A stretch of DNA of 64,000 nt from Ustulina deusta (lineage: Eukaryota > Ascomycota > Sordariomycetes > Xylariales > Xylariaceae): assembly GCA_023159155.1 (NCBI GenBank), contig JAJNNX010000046.1:248001-312000 (forward strand), in the 5' to 3' direction. Below are positions 52,304 through 63,943 of this stretch, in pieces; within the stretch, counting starts at the first letter, position 1, and each line of letters starts with the position of its first letter. The notes beneath the pieces were generated by a model, which was given only the letters and a program-made list of their open reading frames with translations, had not been told where the DNA came from and made no database searches. Both the position numbers and the translations under genes were made by a program.

Positions 52304-53537
52304 ATAGATACCGTCGGCTTATCCATCAGAGAAGAAATTGTTTAATTGTAGAGAGAGAAAACTAGAGTTATGTTAATAACTATAGTTCGAGCAATGGCAA
52401 TGCACTCTATATTTATCCTAACACACCGTCCAAGAAAGTATTTTTTTTTAACCGCCTCCTTATCCGCATGACACTTGCTTGTAAGTCACCCTAGCTATTA
52501 ATTGATCAGACTTTGGCATAAGCCCTTGTACGTCCAACTGTTAAAAATAAGTCTATGCCCCAGGAGAGGCGATAGCGTGAAGAAAGCACTATTAGAGGAT
52601 CGCCGGCCAGTACTTCAAGAGCCAAGCCCGAAGCCTTAGGCGAGTTAGGTCCGTTGAAGCGCCAAGGCATACTTCCCCAAAATATCACCAATCACCAACT
52701 TAGCAAAACAGCCTACACACCTGACCTCGGGAGGTTCTGACGGCCACCAGGCAAGAGATAGCTGCCTAGATCGACGTACAATAGAGACAACTGCATAGAC
52801 GGGTCAGCTGCCCATAATTACAGAAAGAGACATTCTATCTTGAGCAACGGCAACTAGCAACGGGCAACTCACCTCCACAGTCATAGATGAACACATCTCC
52901 GATAGCCCGAAAAAGGCGCTCATCCCCACCAAGATACCGCGTTTTAACTACTCGTCGGGCCTTTCTTAATCGATCCTACAGTCCCCGGGGCTCTTGCCAC
53001 AAACGGCGGGAGATGTACGAGTAGCCAGAAACTGTCTAGACCATATTATGCCGCCCTTTTCTTTCGGCCTGGTGTATGTTGGCAAGGCGTTTCTAATGTT
53101 AGCGTATTGCGTAAACGAGATTCACATGGAGTAAACCCAAAGCCTCAAACTGGTCTCCTCATAACCACGCTTAACTGAATACTGAAGTAGGATGGTGTGA
53201 GTGTGGCTAGAATGTGGCTGTAATACCCCCTATATCTATTGCGTTCTATTTTAAACAACTAGTTTTGGTGAATTTATATTGTACTTGAAAGTGTAAGCTA
53301 TAGCCTATCTCCTAGTGCACTGGAATAGAGAATGCCCTTATCTACTTTATTATTCCACTTCAATACTAGAGACATAAGCATAGATTATGTACCATCTTAG
53401 CCCCTGGCTAACTAAGCAGGTTACACTTAGATATAGATAATTAAGTTAAGTAAGCGTTGCATATTTATTTTAACCCAAACTATATTAACTATGCCTGCTC
53501 GCTGACAATAAAAGTGCAGGCCAAGAACTTGTAAAGC
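52304..53537. other. intergenic region
   Basis: No supported gene. The right half is AT-rich. Confidence 0.4.
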
Positions 53538-54644
53538 TTAATAATAGCGCCAGTATTTGAACTCAACACTTTGTTCTGGATTGTTCAAGAGGTGCTCCAT
53601 TTCTTCCATGCTTACCCAATATAGCCTCCCACCAGGAAAATCTATACAAACGAAGGTCTCTTGTTCTTCGTCCCACTCTATGCATATCGAATCTCCAAAT
53701 CCTGGGCGAACGTATATAGACAGGGAGCCCGGGTACATCAAGAAAAGGCTTCTCAGATGGTAATCGTATATCGGTGGATATACCTGCCATTCCTCGGCGC
53801 GTTTAGGCCATTTATATGACCGTGCTTGTATGTTACCAGACTGCCGGAAGACAACACGGTCGAGGCGCACAATTGCGCGGTGTTCGCGACGATGCCTTCG
53901 ACCCTTGGACGCCTGAGCCTTGTTACTCTTTAGCTTTTTTCGATTTTCGACTGGTTCAAGGCGGGATCTTTTGCGCTTAAGAGCTGGGCCCTTTTTGGCC
54001 TTCAGGCCACGATTGGATCTCGTAGGGATAGGCCGAATCGGATCCGCATTGTAGGGCTCTGGATCACAGATAGTGAGATCGATAACTTCCGGCGCCGCTT
54101 GAACTACACCAGTCAATCTAGGACTTGTGTTCCCTCTGGTGCAGGTATAGCCAACGGCTTCACAATTACTCTTAGAAGTATCGTTACTGCTGCTAGTATC
54201 GAGAATACCGTGGCCGATGTCGATATTGAGGGTGGTAAGGGGAGGACTGGTAGCAGTGGCCTCAAAATTATCGTTATTTGTACTACCAAGATGCGAAACG
54301 GAAGAAGTAGGAGAATTCATCTCAGGAGAATCGCCAACCCTCACACCAAGCGGCATAGACAATGGGTCCAATTCCGTTGTGAGGGATCCGAGAACAGTCA
54401 CTGGCAATTCGCCACACATAAAGAGCGCTGTAGACCTAGTGCCAAGAGCGGATTGGTCTTCCACTGTCTCCTCTTGGGTGGCGGCTTCAAAGTCGAACAA
54501 GCTCTCTAGATCGTAGATACCCTCACTAGGCGCAGAGAATGTCTTGGGAGGGTTAAGGGCAATCGAGTGTATTGGTTCAAATAGCTGATCGGCAGGCAGG
54601 CCGTCTGCCCCCGTGAATGGGGAGATCATGAATATTTGAGCCAT
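53538..54644 (-). CDS. nuclear-type hypothetical protein, 368 aa
   Basis: Start at ATG 54644 (MAQIFMISPFTG); the longer frame opens at TTG. The N-terminal half is Ser/Thr/Asp-rich and disordered. A segment VIDLTICDPEP resembles a SUMO-interacting motif (VIDLT). Strongly basic stretches follow (LKAKKGPALKRKRSRLE, KGRRHRREHRAIVR), likely nuclear signals or DNA/RNA-contact regions. The C-terminus is folded and aromatic (EEWQVYPPIYDYHLRSLF, FVCIDFPGGRLYWVSMEEM). Family not recognised. Confidence 0.6.
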   Translation of the reverse strand: MAQIFMISPFTGADGLPADQLFEPIHSIALNPPKTFSAPSEGIYDLESLFDFEAATQEETVEDQSALGTRSTALFMCGELPVTVLGSLTTELDPLSMPLGVRVGDSPEMNSPTSSVSHLGSTNNDNFEATATSPPLTTLNIDIGHGILDTSSSNDTSKSNCEAVGYTCTRGNTSPRLTGVVQAAPEVIDLTICDPEPYNADPIRPIPTRSNRGLKAKKGPALKRKRSRLEPVENRKKLKSNKAQASKGRRHRREHRAIVRLDRVVFRQSGNIQARSYKWPKRAEEWQVYPPIYDYHLRSLFLMYPGSLSIYVRPGFGDSICIEWDEEQETFVCIDFPGGRLYWVSMEEMEHLLNNPEQSVEFKYWRYY

Positions 54645-55145
54645 GTTTTGATTAGAAAGAACCAAGTCATAAAGAAGGAAGATGGATAGGTGTAGAGGTA
54701 AGAAGCGAGGAAATCAGCAACCTGGCAGAGGCGTGGCCTGGCTCTTTTATCATTGTGAGAGGGGCCTCAGTACCCCCATAAGTCTCGACGGCAGACTTGC
54801 ATAGCCTCATTTATCCCTATCCTTACGGGGCGATCCTTGTAAGAGGCGCCCTTTCCAAGTCAAATTCGTCTCAGGGAACTCATTTGATAACCAATAGTGT
54901 ACGTATATATCCCGGGCGACGCAAGCATGACGCATATCGTATACGTGTTAAGGCTGCCGCTAGCACAGATTTCATGAGGGGGCTTCAGGGGCCACGCCTC
55001 GAACAACTGCCCAACACGGCTCCTTATCTATTGGCCTAGAAGACTGACTGGGTGGTTAAGCGCTGGGCTTGGATCCCATACCTCCTCTCGTGGTATAGTT
55101 AGGTATCAAATATTGGCGGTTATCACCCTTCAACGCTCAAGGACT
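54645..55145. other. intergenic region
   Basis: No supported gene. CTCTTTTATC near 54741 is upstream of the minus-strand gene. Confidence 0.35.
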
Positions 55146-55880
55146 TCACTTATGAAGCTCACGGGCCTTTGAGATCCCCTCCCTGAACCATTCAGAAGAG
55201 CCTAGACCAGCACAAACACACCATATCGTACAAAATCTGCCTTGACGGAAGCCGAATGCAACCCAGGCTCGTGTGCCCATCACGATGGTCGACATTACGG
55301 CCACAGGACAGGGTTCATGTCCAAGCGAGCGAAGGTCGTGGCCCTCGAACACCTGGGCGCCCTGGAGCCATCGACGATAGATGAGCTCTTTAGAGTTAGC
55401 TGAGAGGCCGCCTACGCGCTGACGTTTGAGAAAATCCTCCAGGTCCACCATTGATAGGTTGCTATGGCGTATTCGGCCCCATGGTAGAGCCAGCTACATC
55501 CTCATATGGTACTAGTGGCGGCCATTGGAATGTACGTTGGCCAGACTGTATCGTATGTCGTGGGGATGAGGTCGAGGCTAGAAGTTCCAACAAGTAACTC
55601 GGCGAAAGAACGGAGAGGCTCTGTATCACCTGAGGAGTCCTGATACCATATTCGTTTCTGTCTTCGCAGCGGGCCTGTCTGTGGGGGCCACGAGCGCCTC
55701 TCTAGCACTAGAGCAACCCAATCAAACCCCAACCAGGGGGGACTCCTAGGAGGCAATCGTAATCTTTGTATTGCGTGCGGCCGGACGATTACGGCAGGAG
55801 AATCAACAGGGCAGACAGTTAGAAGAGACTGGTGATCTTTAGCGCTGCCTAACGGGAATGAACCAGTCCGAACTTCACGG
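55146..55880 (-). pseudogene. possible gene remnant with two open segments
   Basis: Minus strand: an open segment without ATG runs from about 55880 to 55502, with plausible protein sequence (SPAVIVRPHAIQRLRLPPRS, RSFAELLVGTSSLDLIP). A second segment, 55451-55146, starts with ATG (MVDLEDFLKRQRVGG). A TGA precedes the first segment and a stop separates the two. No clean intron links them. A decayed gene is more likely than two real ones; family unknown. Confidence 0.3.
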
Positions 55881-56448
55881 GTTGGCTCCTGGTTGGATCA
55901 TCATGCCTCTGTGTTGCTTTCTGACCCCTGTGTTAGCCGTATTTTAGGATATAATGCCCATGTCTTTAGATACATTGAGCCAAGGCAGACTCTCACTACA
56001 ACATATTACTTACTTAAAGCAGTGGCGCGTTTGATTGGGCAAGAGAAAGAGGGAGGGGGGAGAGGATCGTCCATGGCGGTCCATATGCCTCATAGTTCCC
56101 TCAAGAAAGGCCCTTGAAGGAATATGACCGCCAACGCTGCATGAGAAACCTTGCAATATAGGAGACGTGACCGACTCAGCCCTTGAGTTGGCGTCGGATG
56201 CGGATGGCGGGAGGAATTGCATTATGTTGCTGGTCGACTGGTGGCCGGCGTGTAGCCCCTGAGACAACTTAGCGAACCAAGCTAGGGAATTCCCCTTGAC
56301 CGCCCAGCACAACCCCAGATATAAATGCGGCACCCCAACTCGTACTACTTCGTCCGTAGATACCTCACCACATCTTTCTTTAATAATTCCCATATATCGG
56401 GATTTGTCACATCTTCGCCCCCTCTTCCTTAGCTCGATACTTTTCGAA
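55881..56448. other. intergenic region
   Basis: No supported gene. Probable leader of the RING gene before 56449. Confidence 0.3.
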
Positions 56449-57345
56449 ATGTCGAATAGTTCACTGGGTCACCGCCCGGGTGACGGCGACGTCATTCACG
56501 TGAGCATGATTGAGGAAATTATGCGCCACTTCCTGTCCCAGCAGGTCAGGGCGGTTGAGCTACGGCGAGATGAGGCCTTAAGGGCTATCGGTAATCATCC
56601 TGACCCTGTCGGCCTCATCTTCAAGCAGTTAGCGAACTGTACGATAGAATCTCAACACGTCTTAGTTCAGTCGAGCGATCTACTCCAAACCATGCTTGAA
56701 GAACTCGTCTTTGAGTTGCGGTGCGACGCCGAGGCAAAGAACGAGCTGTTATGCCAAACTAGAGACAGGTTCGATTTGAGTCAGAGCATTCCGCCTCAAG
56801 TCGAGCCTGTATCTGCCAGCGATATTGTTTTTATTGACCTTACAAAGGCCGGGCCATTGTGCCGCTTATGTGAGGAATCCCTGGAAGGGTCTCGAGCTAC
56901 TGTTTACGAGCTCTGTGGATGCGTAAGTTCTATTCTTTATCCCACGTTATGCGTATTCATTACGTTAAACATATATGTCAGACTACTTGCGAAAATTGTT
57001 TCCCTCCGGGGGGGAGAGGTATATGTGAATCGATTGGGCATGCAAGCTTTGGCGTGCAGAGCTCCGTTCGGGTTCATGGTATCTCTAACCCTTGTAGCAT
57101 CTGCTACAAAACATTGCGATGACCGACGAGACTAGAAAGTTGTGGTAAGCCAACTTTTGCTGTAATAAAACCCCCTGTCTAACGCAAGAACAGGACATCT
57201 ATTCTGCAGAGACTGTTTAAGATCTGCACGACAATATGGAAGCCGAACATGCCCGTCTTGCCATCAGGCATGCTGTGCTAGAGATGACTGCAGGGTTACA
57301 GACTGCTGCCGGTCTCTCCAGTGGGAATTGTTTGAGGTAGAATAA
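56449..57345 (+). pseudogene. tandem RING-finger gene with one in-frame TGA
   Basis: Exons 56449-56922, 56982-57144 and 57194-57345; introns of 59 and 49 nt with GTAAGT/GTCAG and GTAAGC/AACAG. They form one frame of 263 codons broken only by TGA 57120-57122 (codon 205). A helical N-terminus (VIHVSMIEEIMRHFLSQQV) is followed by VFIDLT, a SUMO-interaction-like motif. RING-like cluster 1 has CRLC, CGCTTCENC and CSIC. Cluster 2 uses CSIC, then after the stop CGHLFCRDC and CPSC. The stop falls between CSICYKTLR and PTRLESCGH, so cluster 2 is lost if translation ends. E3 ubiquitin-ligase-type function is likely for the intact form. CGA to TGA would explain the stop. Confidence 0.6.
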
Positions 57346-58289
57346 TACATGGAATAATAGAAAGATTCACCAATACAACGCATAGAGGAGGTGTTAAATT
57401 ATGTAGCGAGAAATCGTCTCGCAGCACAATACGAATAAATTTACCCTATAATATCTTATGCGTATACGCACTACTACTTCTATTGCTTCAAAAAGAGCAA
57501 GATAAACATACTAATATACTCTAGCAATCTGACATGAGCAAGCAATCGAAACCATAGGGATTCTTCACTTATGACTTGAGCAATCGCTTGTTTTAGTTGG
57601 CTTACATTAGGGTTGGCACAGCACTTGATCGCGTGGATGACAAGGTAACTTGTGCTGAAATCTTAGGGGTTATTGTTACTCCTTTCATAGGAAACGGTCG
57701 CAGGGGCCTTGAAATACTCCGCCCGCACCTATTAGGACCTGTACTTATCATCTCACAGAATACGCATAGAAGATATAGGGATGCATATACGCAGAGTGAC
57801 ATGGAGGGGCGACTTGTGGGTTTCTTCGAGTCTCACTTATTGAACACATCCTATAATTCGATATAGCGTTCCTGCTAGACGTTTTTATGTCAAGAATCGA
57901 GTCGGATATCAATGGATATAAGTCACCCCAAAGACCATCATTGACGAGGGGAGTATTCTGGGTACAGAGGAATATCTGGTCTAAGGGTAATTTAACAAAC
58001 TAGGATGTGTACCCAATGGCTGTTAAGAGGGGATGTAGGTATTGATTAACTACCCTAATGTAGAGACGTGCTCGTTGTATTAGCCATCCTCGTCCCTTCG
58101 AGCCTTTAATTTCTAGCCATGTGACTTTGTCTTCAACAATTTCACGATGCCTATCTAAACGGGTCATATTTAATCCATCAGCCTTTATACGCCTTACCTT
58201 TACCGCTTTAAAAGGAATTAAATGCTTTTATTAAATACCGATGCAGTTCTTACTGCTAAATAACATGCCGGCACCCCCGAGCAATAATG
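57346..58289. other. intergenic between convergent genes
   Basis: No supported gene; an ORF at 57597-57866 starts with TTG and has no splice context. Confidence 0.35.
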
Positions 58290-59467
58290 CTAAATCAATT
58301 GTGGTTTTTTATTCTTTTCTGTTTTTTGTTGACATCCTTGATTTTGATGGCGTTTTAGTTCGTCGCTTCTCTTGTGCTTCTTCCCGCATGTTGGGCAATT
58401 AAACCGTAGTGCAGTATCAGTTCTTTCACGTTGATGACGCTTCACATTTGCCCAATTGGCGAACCTTTGGCCATTGCAGCCATGATTCCAACATCGGGGC
58501 GTCCCACAGCTTTTACTAGGGCTATACCTGGAGGAACTGCCTTTTAGGCTTGAAACGCCCGATCAGCATATTATCTTGCGCTAATCTCTTCCCAGACATA
58601 CCTTGATGACACTTCTAGAGCCGAAGAAGAAGAAGGAGCACCAGGGTCTTCGTATAACTGCTTGCTAAATGGAAAGCTGGGCTGTTGCTCCATATCCGTG
58701 ATGGGAAGATATGTTTGGGCTGTGATAGGGGTTGACACGTGAGTAGGCCGTGGGCTACAAACCTCTTGTGTAAGCTGCCGTCATTTTAAGCTGCATGCTA
58801 TAAAGGAAGCTTACCTCATAGTATTATTATCGGCTGATTCGACTGGTGACAAAGCTAACTCTTCGGGATCTGTATCGTGGCCACAACGAATAGCACTCAG
58901 TATCTGCCCATAGACAGGGCCGTTCGCGCTCAGCTGGGGGCTTCGTTCATAGAAATCCGAAGTCGTGGTCTGGCAGCAACAATGAGTTATTTGACGATAA
59001 TATATAGAGTGAATACCGTTACTTACCATATGCTGGTTATCTAGACTCGACGGGTGAGGCATGGCGAAACAGCCGTCATCCTCAGGAGAAGCATACCCGG
59101 TGTAAGATGGGTAGAGGGGATTCAAGTCGACATAAGCCCCGGGAAACAAAGGAAAAAATTCCAGATGATCGTTACTATAATAAGATGGCATAGTCATCTC
59201 AGGAAATTGCTGAGCTGTCGCATTGGCGTCTGTCCAGTGGCACATCGTCTGCGGGTATTGAGCGAATAGCAAATCCCGGTGAAACTGGCAACATGCGATC
59301 TGAACAAATGAATATGGTAGGATGAACATGTTTCCCGATACGCCACAACGAAAGACGAGAGGCAGATTGGTGCCCGAAAAGGCACATGGAAATGGAACTT
59401 GAGGGAAATCGATCTCCCACGGGGTGTTTTGGCTGTCCCGTGGGAGGAGACTCGGCTGCAGCGTCAT
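58290..59467 (-). CDS. C2H2/C2HC zinc finger transcription factor, 347 aa
   Basis: Minus strand exons 59467-58815, 58754-58602 and 58527-58290; introns of 60 and 74 nt; total length divides by three. The N-terminal 250 residues are rich in Pro, Tyr, Phe and Asp (FPLFPGAYVDLNPLYPSYTG), resembling an activation region. The C-terminus holds two fingers: CWNHGCNGQRFANWANVKRH, which lacks a normal second His, and CPTCGKKHKRSDELKRH with a final Cys (C2HC). The RSDELKRH helix would recognise a G/A-rich site. A basic tail closes the protein. A likely sequence-specific regulator; intact. Confidence 0.7.
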
Positions 59468-61000
59468 TTTGTAGAATAGATAACTAGCAATGCAAGCGTA
59501 GTAAGAGATGGAAGTTTTTATTTTGTTAAAAAAAAAAAAGAAAAAGGTAAGAAAGAAGCTCCGGCATGAGATGTTGAGCGGCCTCTTTTATATTCCTACC
59601 TACGAGTAAATTCTAGAACGGACAGGCAATTCCACATTGGTTTAAGCATTCCACTTAAGACGATTCAATCGCATGGTCAGCCCCCGAGCCCCAGCACTGA
59701 CGGAGACAACCAAGGGCAACCCTGGTCTGTCCCAGGTCGGCGCGTAAGTAGCCCCTGAGTTGACGTCTGAGTTAGCCCGGAGGACGCCAATAGTCATGCT
59801 CAGCCAGGACCGGTGTGCGTGTATCCTTTCCAGCTGCTCTGATAGATATACCTGACAGGCTGATGACTCCTCTTTGTTGGAACCTCTAAGAATAGCTACG
59901 AAGCTACATCTTGCTTGACCTCTTTGGGGCATTTTAGTGAACTATCTAAGCGTTAATAGATCAACCCCTAATCTAGTCCATCAGAAACGCCAGATATCTG
60001 GATTTGATAGGACACGAGGTCGGAGAGAGGGGCGAAGTCGTACACCGAGAAAAATAATATGCGGTTATCCGAGGCCGTTTCTTGCTATTCAACCTGTTCA
60101 GAGAGGCTGCGCCTATGCGAAAGTCAGTTATAGGTTTTCTTATGTCGCCATCCCTTAATTTCTAGTCGGCCTTCGGCCCATATCTGAGCCACACTTAGGG
60201 AATATTCCCCTCACAACTATAGTCCGGATCAGCTTCCATCTATGCACGATTCGTATAATATACTATATACGTAATAAAGTAGAATGTATTTTTAATGGGT
60301 AATTTTTCCTAAGACTATGTTTTGATAAACATAAGGAATAAAGTAGTGGATAATAAGTTACTGCTTGATCTTTGCTAAGGTTCCTTTTAATAGCCAGCTA
60401 GACTATGTACACATCATGATAAGAACTTAGCCGAAGCCGTAATGTCATCCAACATTCAGACACTCGCTGTTGCCTAGGTGGCTATCTCTAAAATTCTAGA
60501 CTAGCAAGGCGCCTTCAATTCCGGACGCAGGAGTTTCCTTAGATAGTTGCTGCCTATGCAGGTCTACGATCTTCCGCTAGTTGACTTCTTGTGAGCGCAA
60601 TCCGAGCTAGTTTGGGCTAATGCAGAAAGACCAGCCGCCGCCGGAGCTCCTTATTCAGGGGGTGGCAATGCGTGACCTGGTGCGGTTATGGGGATAAGGC
60701 GTCCTCGCAAAAGGGCTGATCGACTAACGTGCCACAGACCCTCTCATGTCTCGTTGGTAGGTTAGTCACCCGGGGATAATTCGTCAGGGAAAGATACAAC
60801 CGGTCGGATTCTAGGTTTCCAAGACACAGCCTTATTGAAAATATAAGTACCTGGAAAGATTTCTAGAGCTCAGGGAAACACATCTGTCTTATTCACAAAG
60901 AACAAAAACTTATACCGAGTGCTTCGCAGATCCCTTTCTCCATCATATACCTGTTTCAGCTTCTCGTCGGCCTCATTACCTTGAATTCAAACCTATACTC
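59468..61000. other. long intergenic region
   Basis: A minus-strand ORF at 59642-59932 (ATG start, 96 aa) has no recognisable character. An A-tract lies near 59528-59540. Otherwise nothing was seen. Confidence 0.35.
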
Positions 61001-61582
61001 ATGACCCCAGCTTTCGCTATGTCTCCTGTCAGTGTAGACTTGGTATCCTTTCCCCCGATACGTGGGATGTTCCCTGAACTCTTCTCGCCTCATGGTATTG
61101 AAGATTTACAACAATTTAAGACTACACGACAGTTAGGAGAGAGACTGGGCTATGTTTTGGCATATCACGACAAAGATATTCCAAGGACAATTCTTCACCC
61201 TAGTATCGAAGAGCTCAGTGTATGGAAGGAGAAAGCTTGGAAACAAGGCTGCGTATACTTCGAGAAATACGATGACGCCGTTGAGCACTACGCGATGTGG
61301 CCTTACACAACACTTGAAAGAAATGTCGCCGCTAAAGGAGACCAGGGCCAGCTACATCTCCATATTACTCCGACCAATTCCAACTCCCAAAAAACTGCGG
61401 CACAACAAGAGTATGAGGTGCCGCTTCGGCTCGTTAAGGAGCAATGCAAACGGAGACAAATACGACACAAACACTGGCATGCTGTGCTCCCATCAGAAGA
61501 TAAGCCCGTCCATATCACCAAAAATACAAAAACAGGGCGTAGGACTCAAAGATATAGGGTTGCTAGACTCTCACATCATTAA
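61001..61582 (+). CDS. hypothetical basic protein, 193 aa
   Basis: Intronless ORF, ATG 61001 (a second ATG 18 nt later). The core FPPIRGMFPELFSPHGIED and VWKEKAWKQGCVYFEKY looks folded. The C-terminus is very basic with Lys/Arg/His runs (CKRRQIRHKHWHAVLP, TGRRTQRYRVARLS). This suggests nuclear localisation or nucleic-acid binding. Unknown family. Confidence 0.5.
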   Translation: MTPAFAMSPVSVDLVSFPPIRGMFPELFSPHGIEDLQQFKTTRQLGERLGYVLAYHDKDIPRTILHPSIEELSVWKEKAWKQGCVYFEKYDDAVEHYAMWPYTTLERNVAAKGDQGQLHLHITPTNSNSQKTAAQQEYEVPLRLVKEQCKRRQIRHKHWHAVLPSEDKPVHITKNTKTGRRTQRYRVARLSHH

Positions 61583-62073
61583 ACATAAAGCAGCCACATC
61601 AATAAAACGCATTTCTTAGCTATCTATTATACCACTCTAGCCCTAATTACATCACCTCTCGGTACGTCCTAAATATACATTGTTGTGTAATAAGGCATTA
61701 ACTACACTAGTAACGTTAAATAATGCAGCGGAGGATTTTTGAGCAACATATTACAAATGTGTATGCTACTTATCTTATGCATATAAACTATAGTGCTTTT
61801 ATTGCTTTAGATAGAGGCACAGCAAGCAGGTGACCTGCTAAACACGAAACCTGGAGGAAAAGTCCCTTTAACAGGAAGTAAGTTTACAGCGGATTTATAT
61901 TCTAGAATATATAACGACAGTTTCACGACCTCCGAACTACCGCTACAGCATAAAATGGTCCGTCCTAACTTCGAAAAGAAAATATAGCCATTGCCAAGGA
62001 ATGACACGAGTGAAATTTTGAAAGATAAGACTCTCTAGCTTTGCTATACGTGCTTGCTCAATGAAACTAAAAT
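61583..62073. other. 3' intergenic region
   Basis: The open frame at 61807-62007 on the minus strand lies downstream of the ferric-reductase stop and is probably chance or decayed sequence. Confidence 0.35.
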
Positions 62074-63943
62074 TTATTCCCCTGGTTGATACTCCACGTC
62101 AAAAAGTTGAACTAAACAATTGGCCTTAACTATTCTAATCACTTCAGATCGTACGGTATTTTTAAACTTTGTGTTCCCGCAAGCTATAAGCTTGTAAGCA
62201 TATAAGCATAGAATCTTCTTTTTATACACTTACTAACAACTGCAAATCTCCCCGGTACGTGTGCTTCATTTTTAAGCCTTTCGCGAAACAGGTCGCGAAA
62301 ATCAGGTGTCGGGGCTATAGTAGTATCGCCAGGATCGGGAGGGTAAAGGCAAATAAAATAATCAGATGGTTGGAATAAGGGATCTGTAGTCTTGGGCGAG
62401 GGAAATATACACCATAAAACAACAAGAGTCTGTGATGCAATGTATTATGTTAGCAACGGACTTTAAGAATGTAGCTTAGAATAGTACTAACACGACCAGG
62501 GTCGAGCTCTTGGAGAAGTTGAATCTGCTTGCCGACCCATCGTGCTTGGGAATTGTGATCGGGGACCCATAAGATAGTAATCCTCCGCGTGAGATCCCGA
62601 AAGCAGCTCTCCCGCTCAGCTCCTTTGGCATTTAGTGTTTCGCGTAAACCTGCGATCTTGTCTCTTAAACGGGTTAAGCGAGCTTGGTCCGCTGGGCGGT
62701 AGTCTTGCTCTAATTTGGAACGTTCATCTTCAGCCTCTTTCAATTCGACCTCTAACGCATCCAATACAACTGCCGGCTGGGTTTTTTGAACGTCTTGCCG
62801 TTTTCTACCAGCAATGTGAAGAGCAATGGGGAGTATCCCAAGAATCCCGGTTCCTTGCGCAACGAGAACTAAATTCTCACATATCTCTAGACGTAGGTCC
62901 GGGCCATAAGGACCGTCAAGCCACAACTTCTGCCCTATCTTTAGGCCTTTTATACTTTTTGATGCATTCGTGACACAAAACATGAGTTCGCTGTTCCCTC
63001 GCACTGAACCCGGACTGGAAGGTATAGCCATAAGAGGATAGCTATGGAAACTGAACCAGAACGAGCCCGCCATGAAAACGTAGAAATACTTGCTTGGCAG
63101 TACGTGTATCGGGCGCTTTGTTGAGACGACGAACCTCGAGGTTCCAGAATCATCCAGGTATACCTCTATCACAGTCGCCCTCGTACTGAAGAACCAAACC
63201 CTGAAGACACGGACAAGACCAGAGAAAAGACATGAGCCTAATGAAACGGCGAGTGCAATTTTTGTCACGATGGACGCGGGGGATAGAAGGGAGAAATGCC
63301 ACAGGACGCCACCAAGCATAGTAAACCCAAGAAACTCGTGAGCCCAGCGGCGCACCCCAGTAAAGAGGCCTATGATAGAAAGAATGAGGATACCTAGCAG
63401 AGCCCCAGAAGCCTTTAATACCAAGGTTAGCCAGGAACGCGAGTCTCTGTTGCACCAACTTACTACTAGGCCAGAATATGTGGTGTATCCAAACCGGGGC
63501 TGGGATGCTAACGCGATGCCTGTATGAACAAAACCATGTAGCATCGCTGCTGTGCCAATGGTGCGGTGGCCTAGTAAATGAGCTGCTGTGGAGAGGCCTA
63601 GGCAATTACTCAGAGTGTTCACATGTCCGACGTAGAATAGTGGAGCGATGTTAATTACGGCGAGCACAGCCGAGCGAGCTTGTATCTCGCTCGTGCCATT
63701 CGAGAAAAGAAACAAAGCAACAATGTTGGCAGACAAGTATAGAGAAACAAGGATTGCGTGGGATCGAGTGACGGCTGGCCAATGTCGACGCTCAACCAAT
63801 AGAGGATAGGTGATATGCCTTAAAAGCAAGCAATGCAGTCGCGGCGTAACAAAAGAATTGAATAGCATCAGTAACTTCCGAAGAGCCAAGGCTGTAAGCC
63901 CGGCCCCAAAGGCGACCGCATACCATTGTACAACGTCTGTCAT
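62074..63943 (-). CDS. ferric-reductase-like transmembrane oxidoreductase, 586 aa
   Basis: Minus strand exons 63943-62492, 62429-62238 and 62190-62074. Introns of 62 and 47 nt both use GTTAGT donors; the first has GCTAAC before its acceptor. The N-terminal half has several TM helices (YAVAFGAGLTALALRKLL, AILVSLYLSANIVALFLF) with His in the heme-bearing region (AAHLLGHRTIG, MLHGFVHTGIAL, HEFLGFTMLGGVLWHFSLL). An FAD-site-like FHSYPLMAIP follows, then NADPH-site VLVAQGTGILGILP. The end, LIACGNTKF with RSEVIRIVKAN and VQLFDVEYQP, completes the NAD domain. A coiled coil (ALEVELKEAEDERSKLEQDY, LRDKIAGLRETLNAKG) is inserted in the NADPH domain. A membrane electron-transfer role is likely; substrate unknown. 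Confidence 0.8.

Noticed and set aside
2093..57330. CAGTGGG and CCCACTG sequences, tested as mimp transposon ends
   Set aside because: None continues with the GCAA part of the mimp inverted repeat, and no inverted pair was found.
57597..57866. Plus-strand ORF of 89 aa
   Set aside because: TTG start, no splice support.
59642..59932. Minus-strand ORF of 96 aa with ATG
   Set aside because: No homology, motif or intron evidence; may be chance in a GC-moderate stretch.
61807..62007. Minus-strand ORF considered as last ferric-reductase exon
   Set aside because: Two in-phase introns lead to a proper NAD-domain end and stop at 62074-62076 upstream of it.
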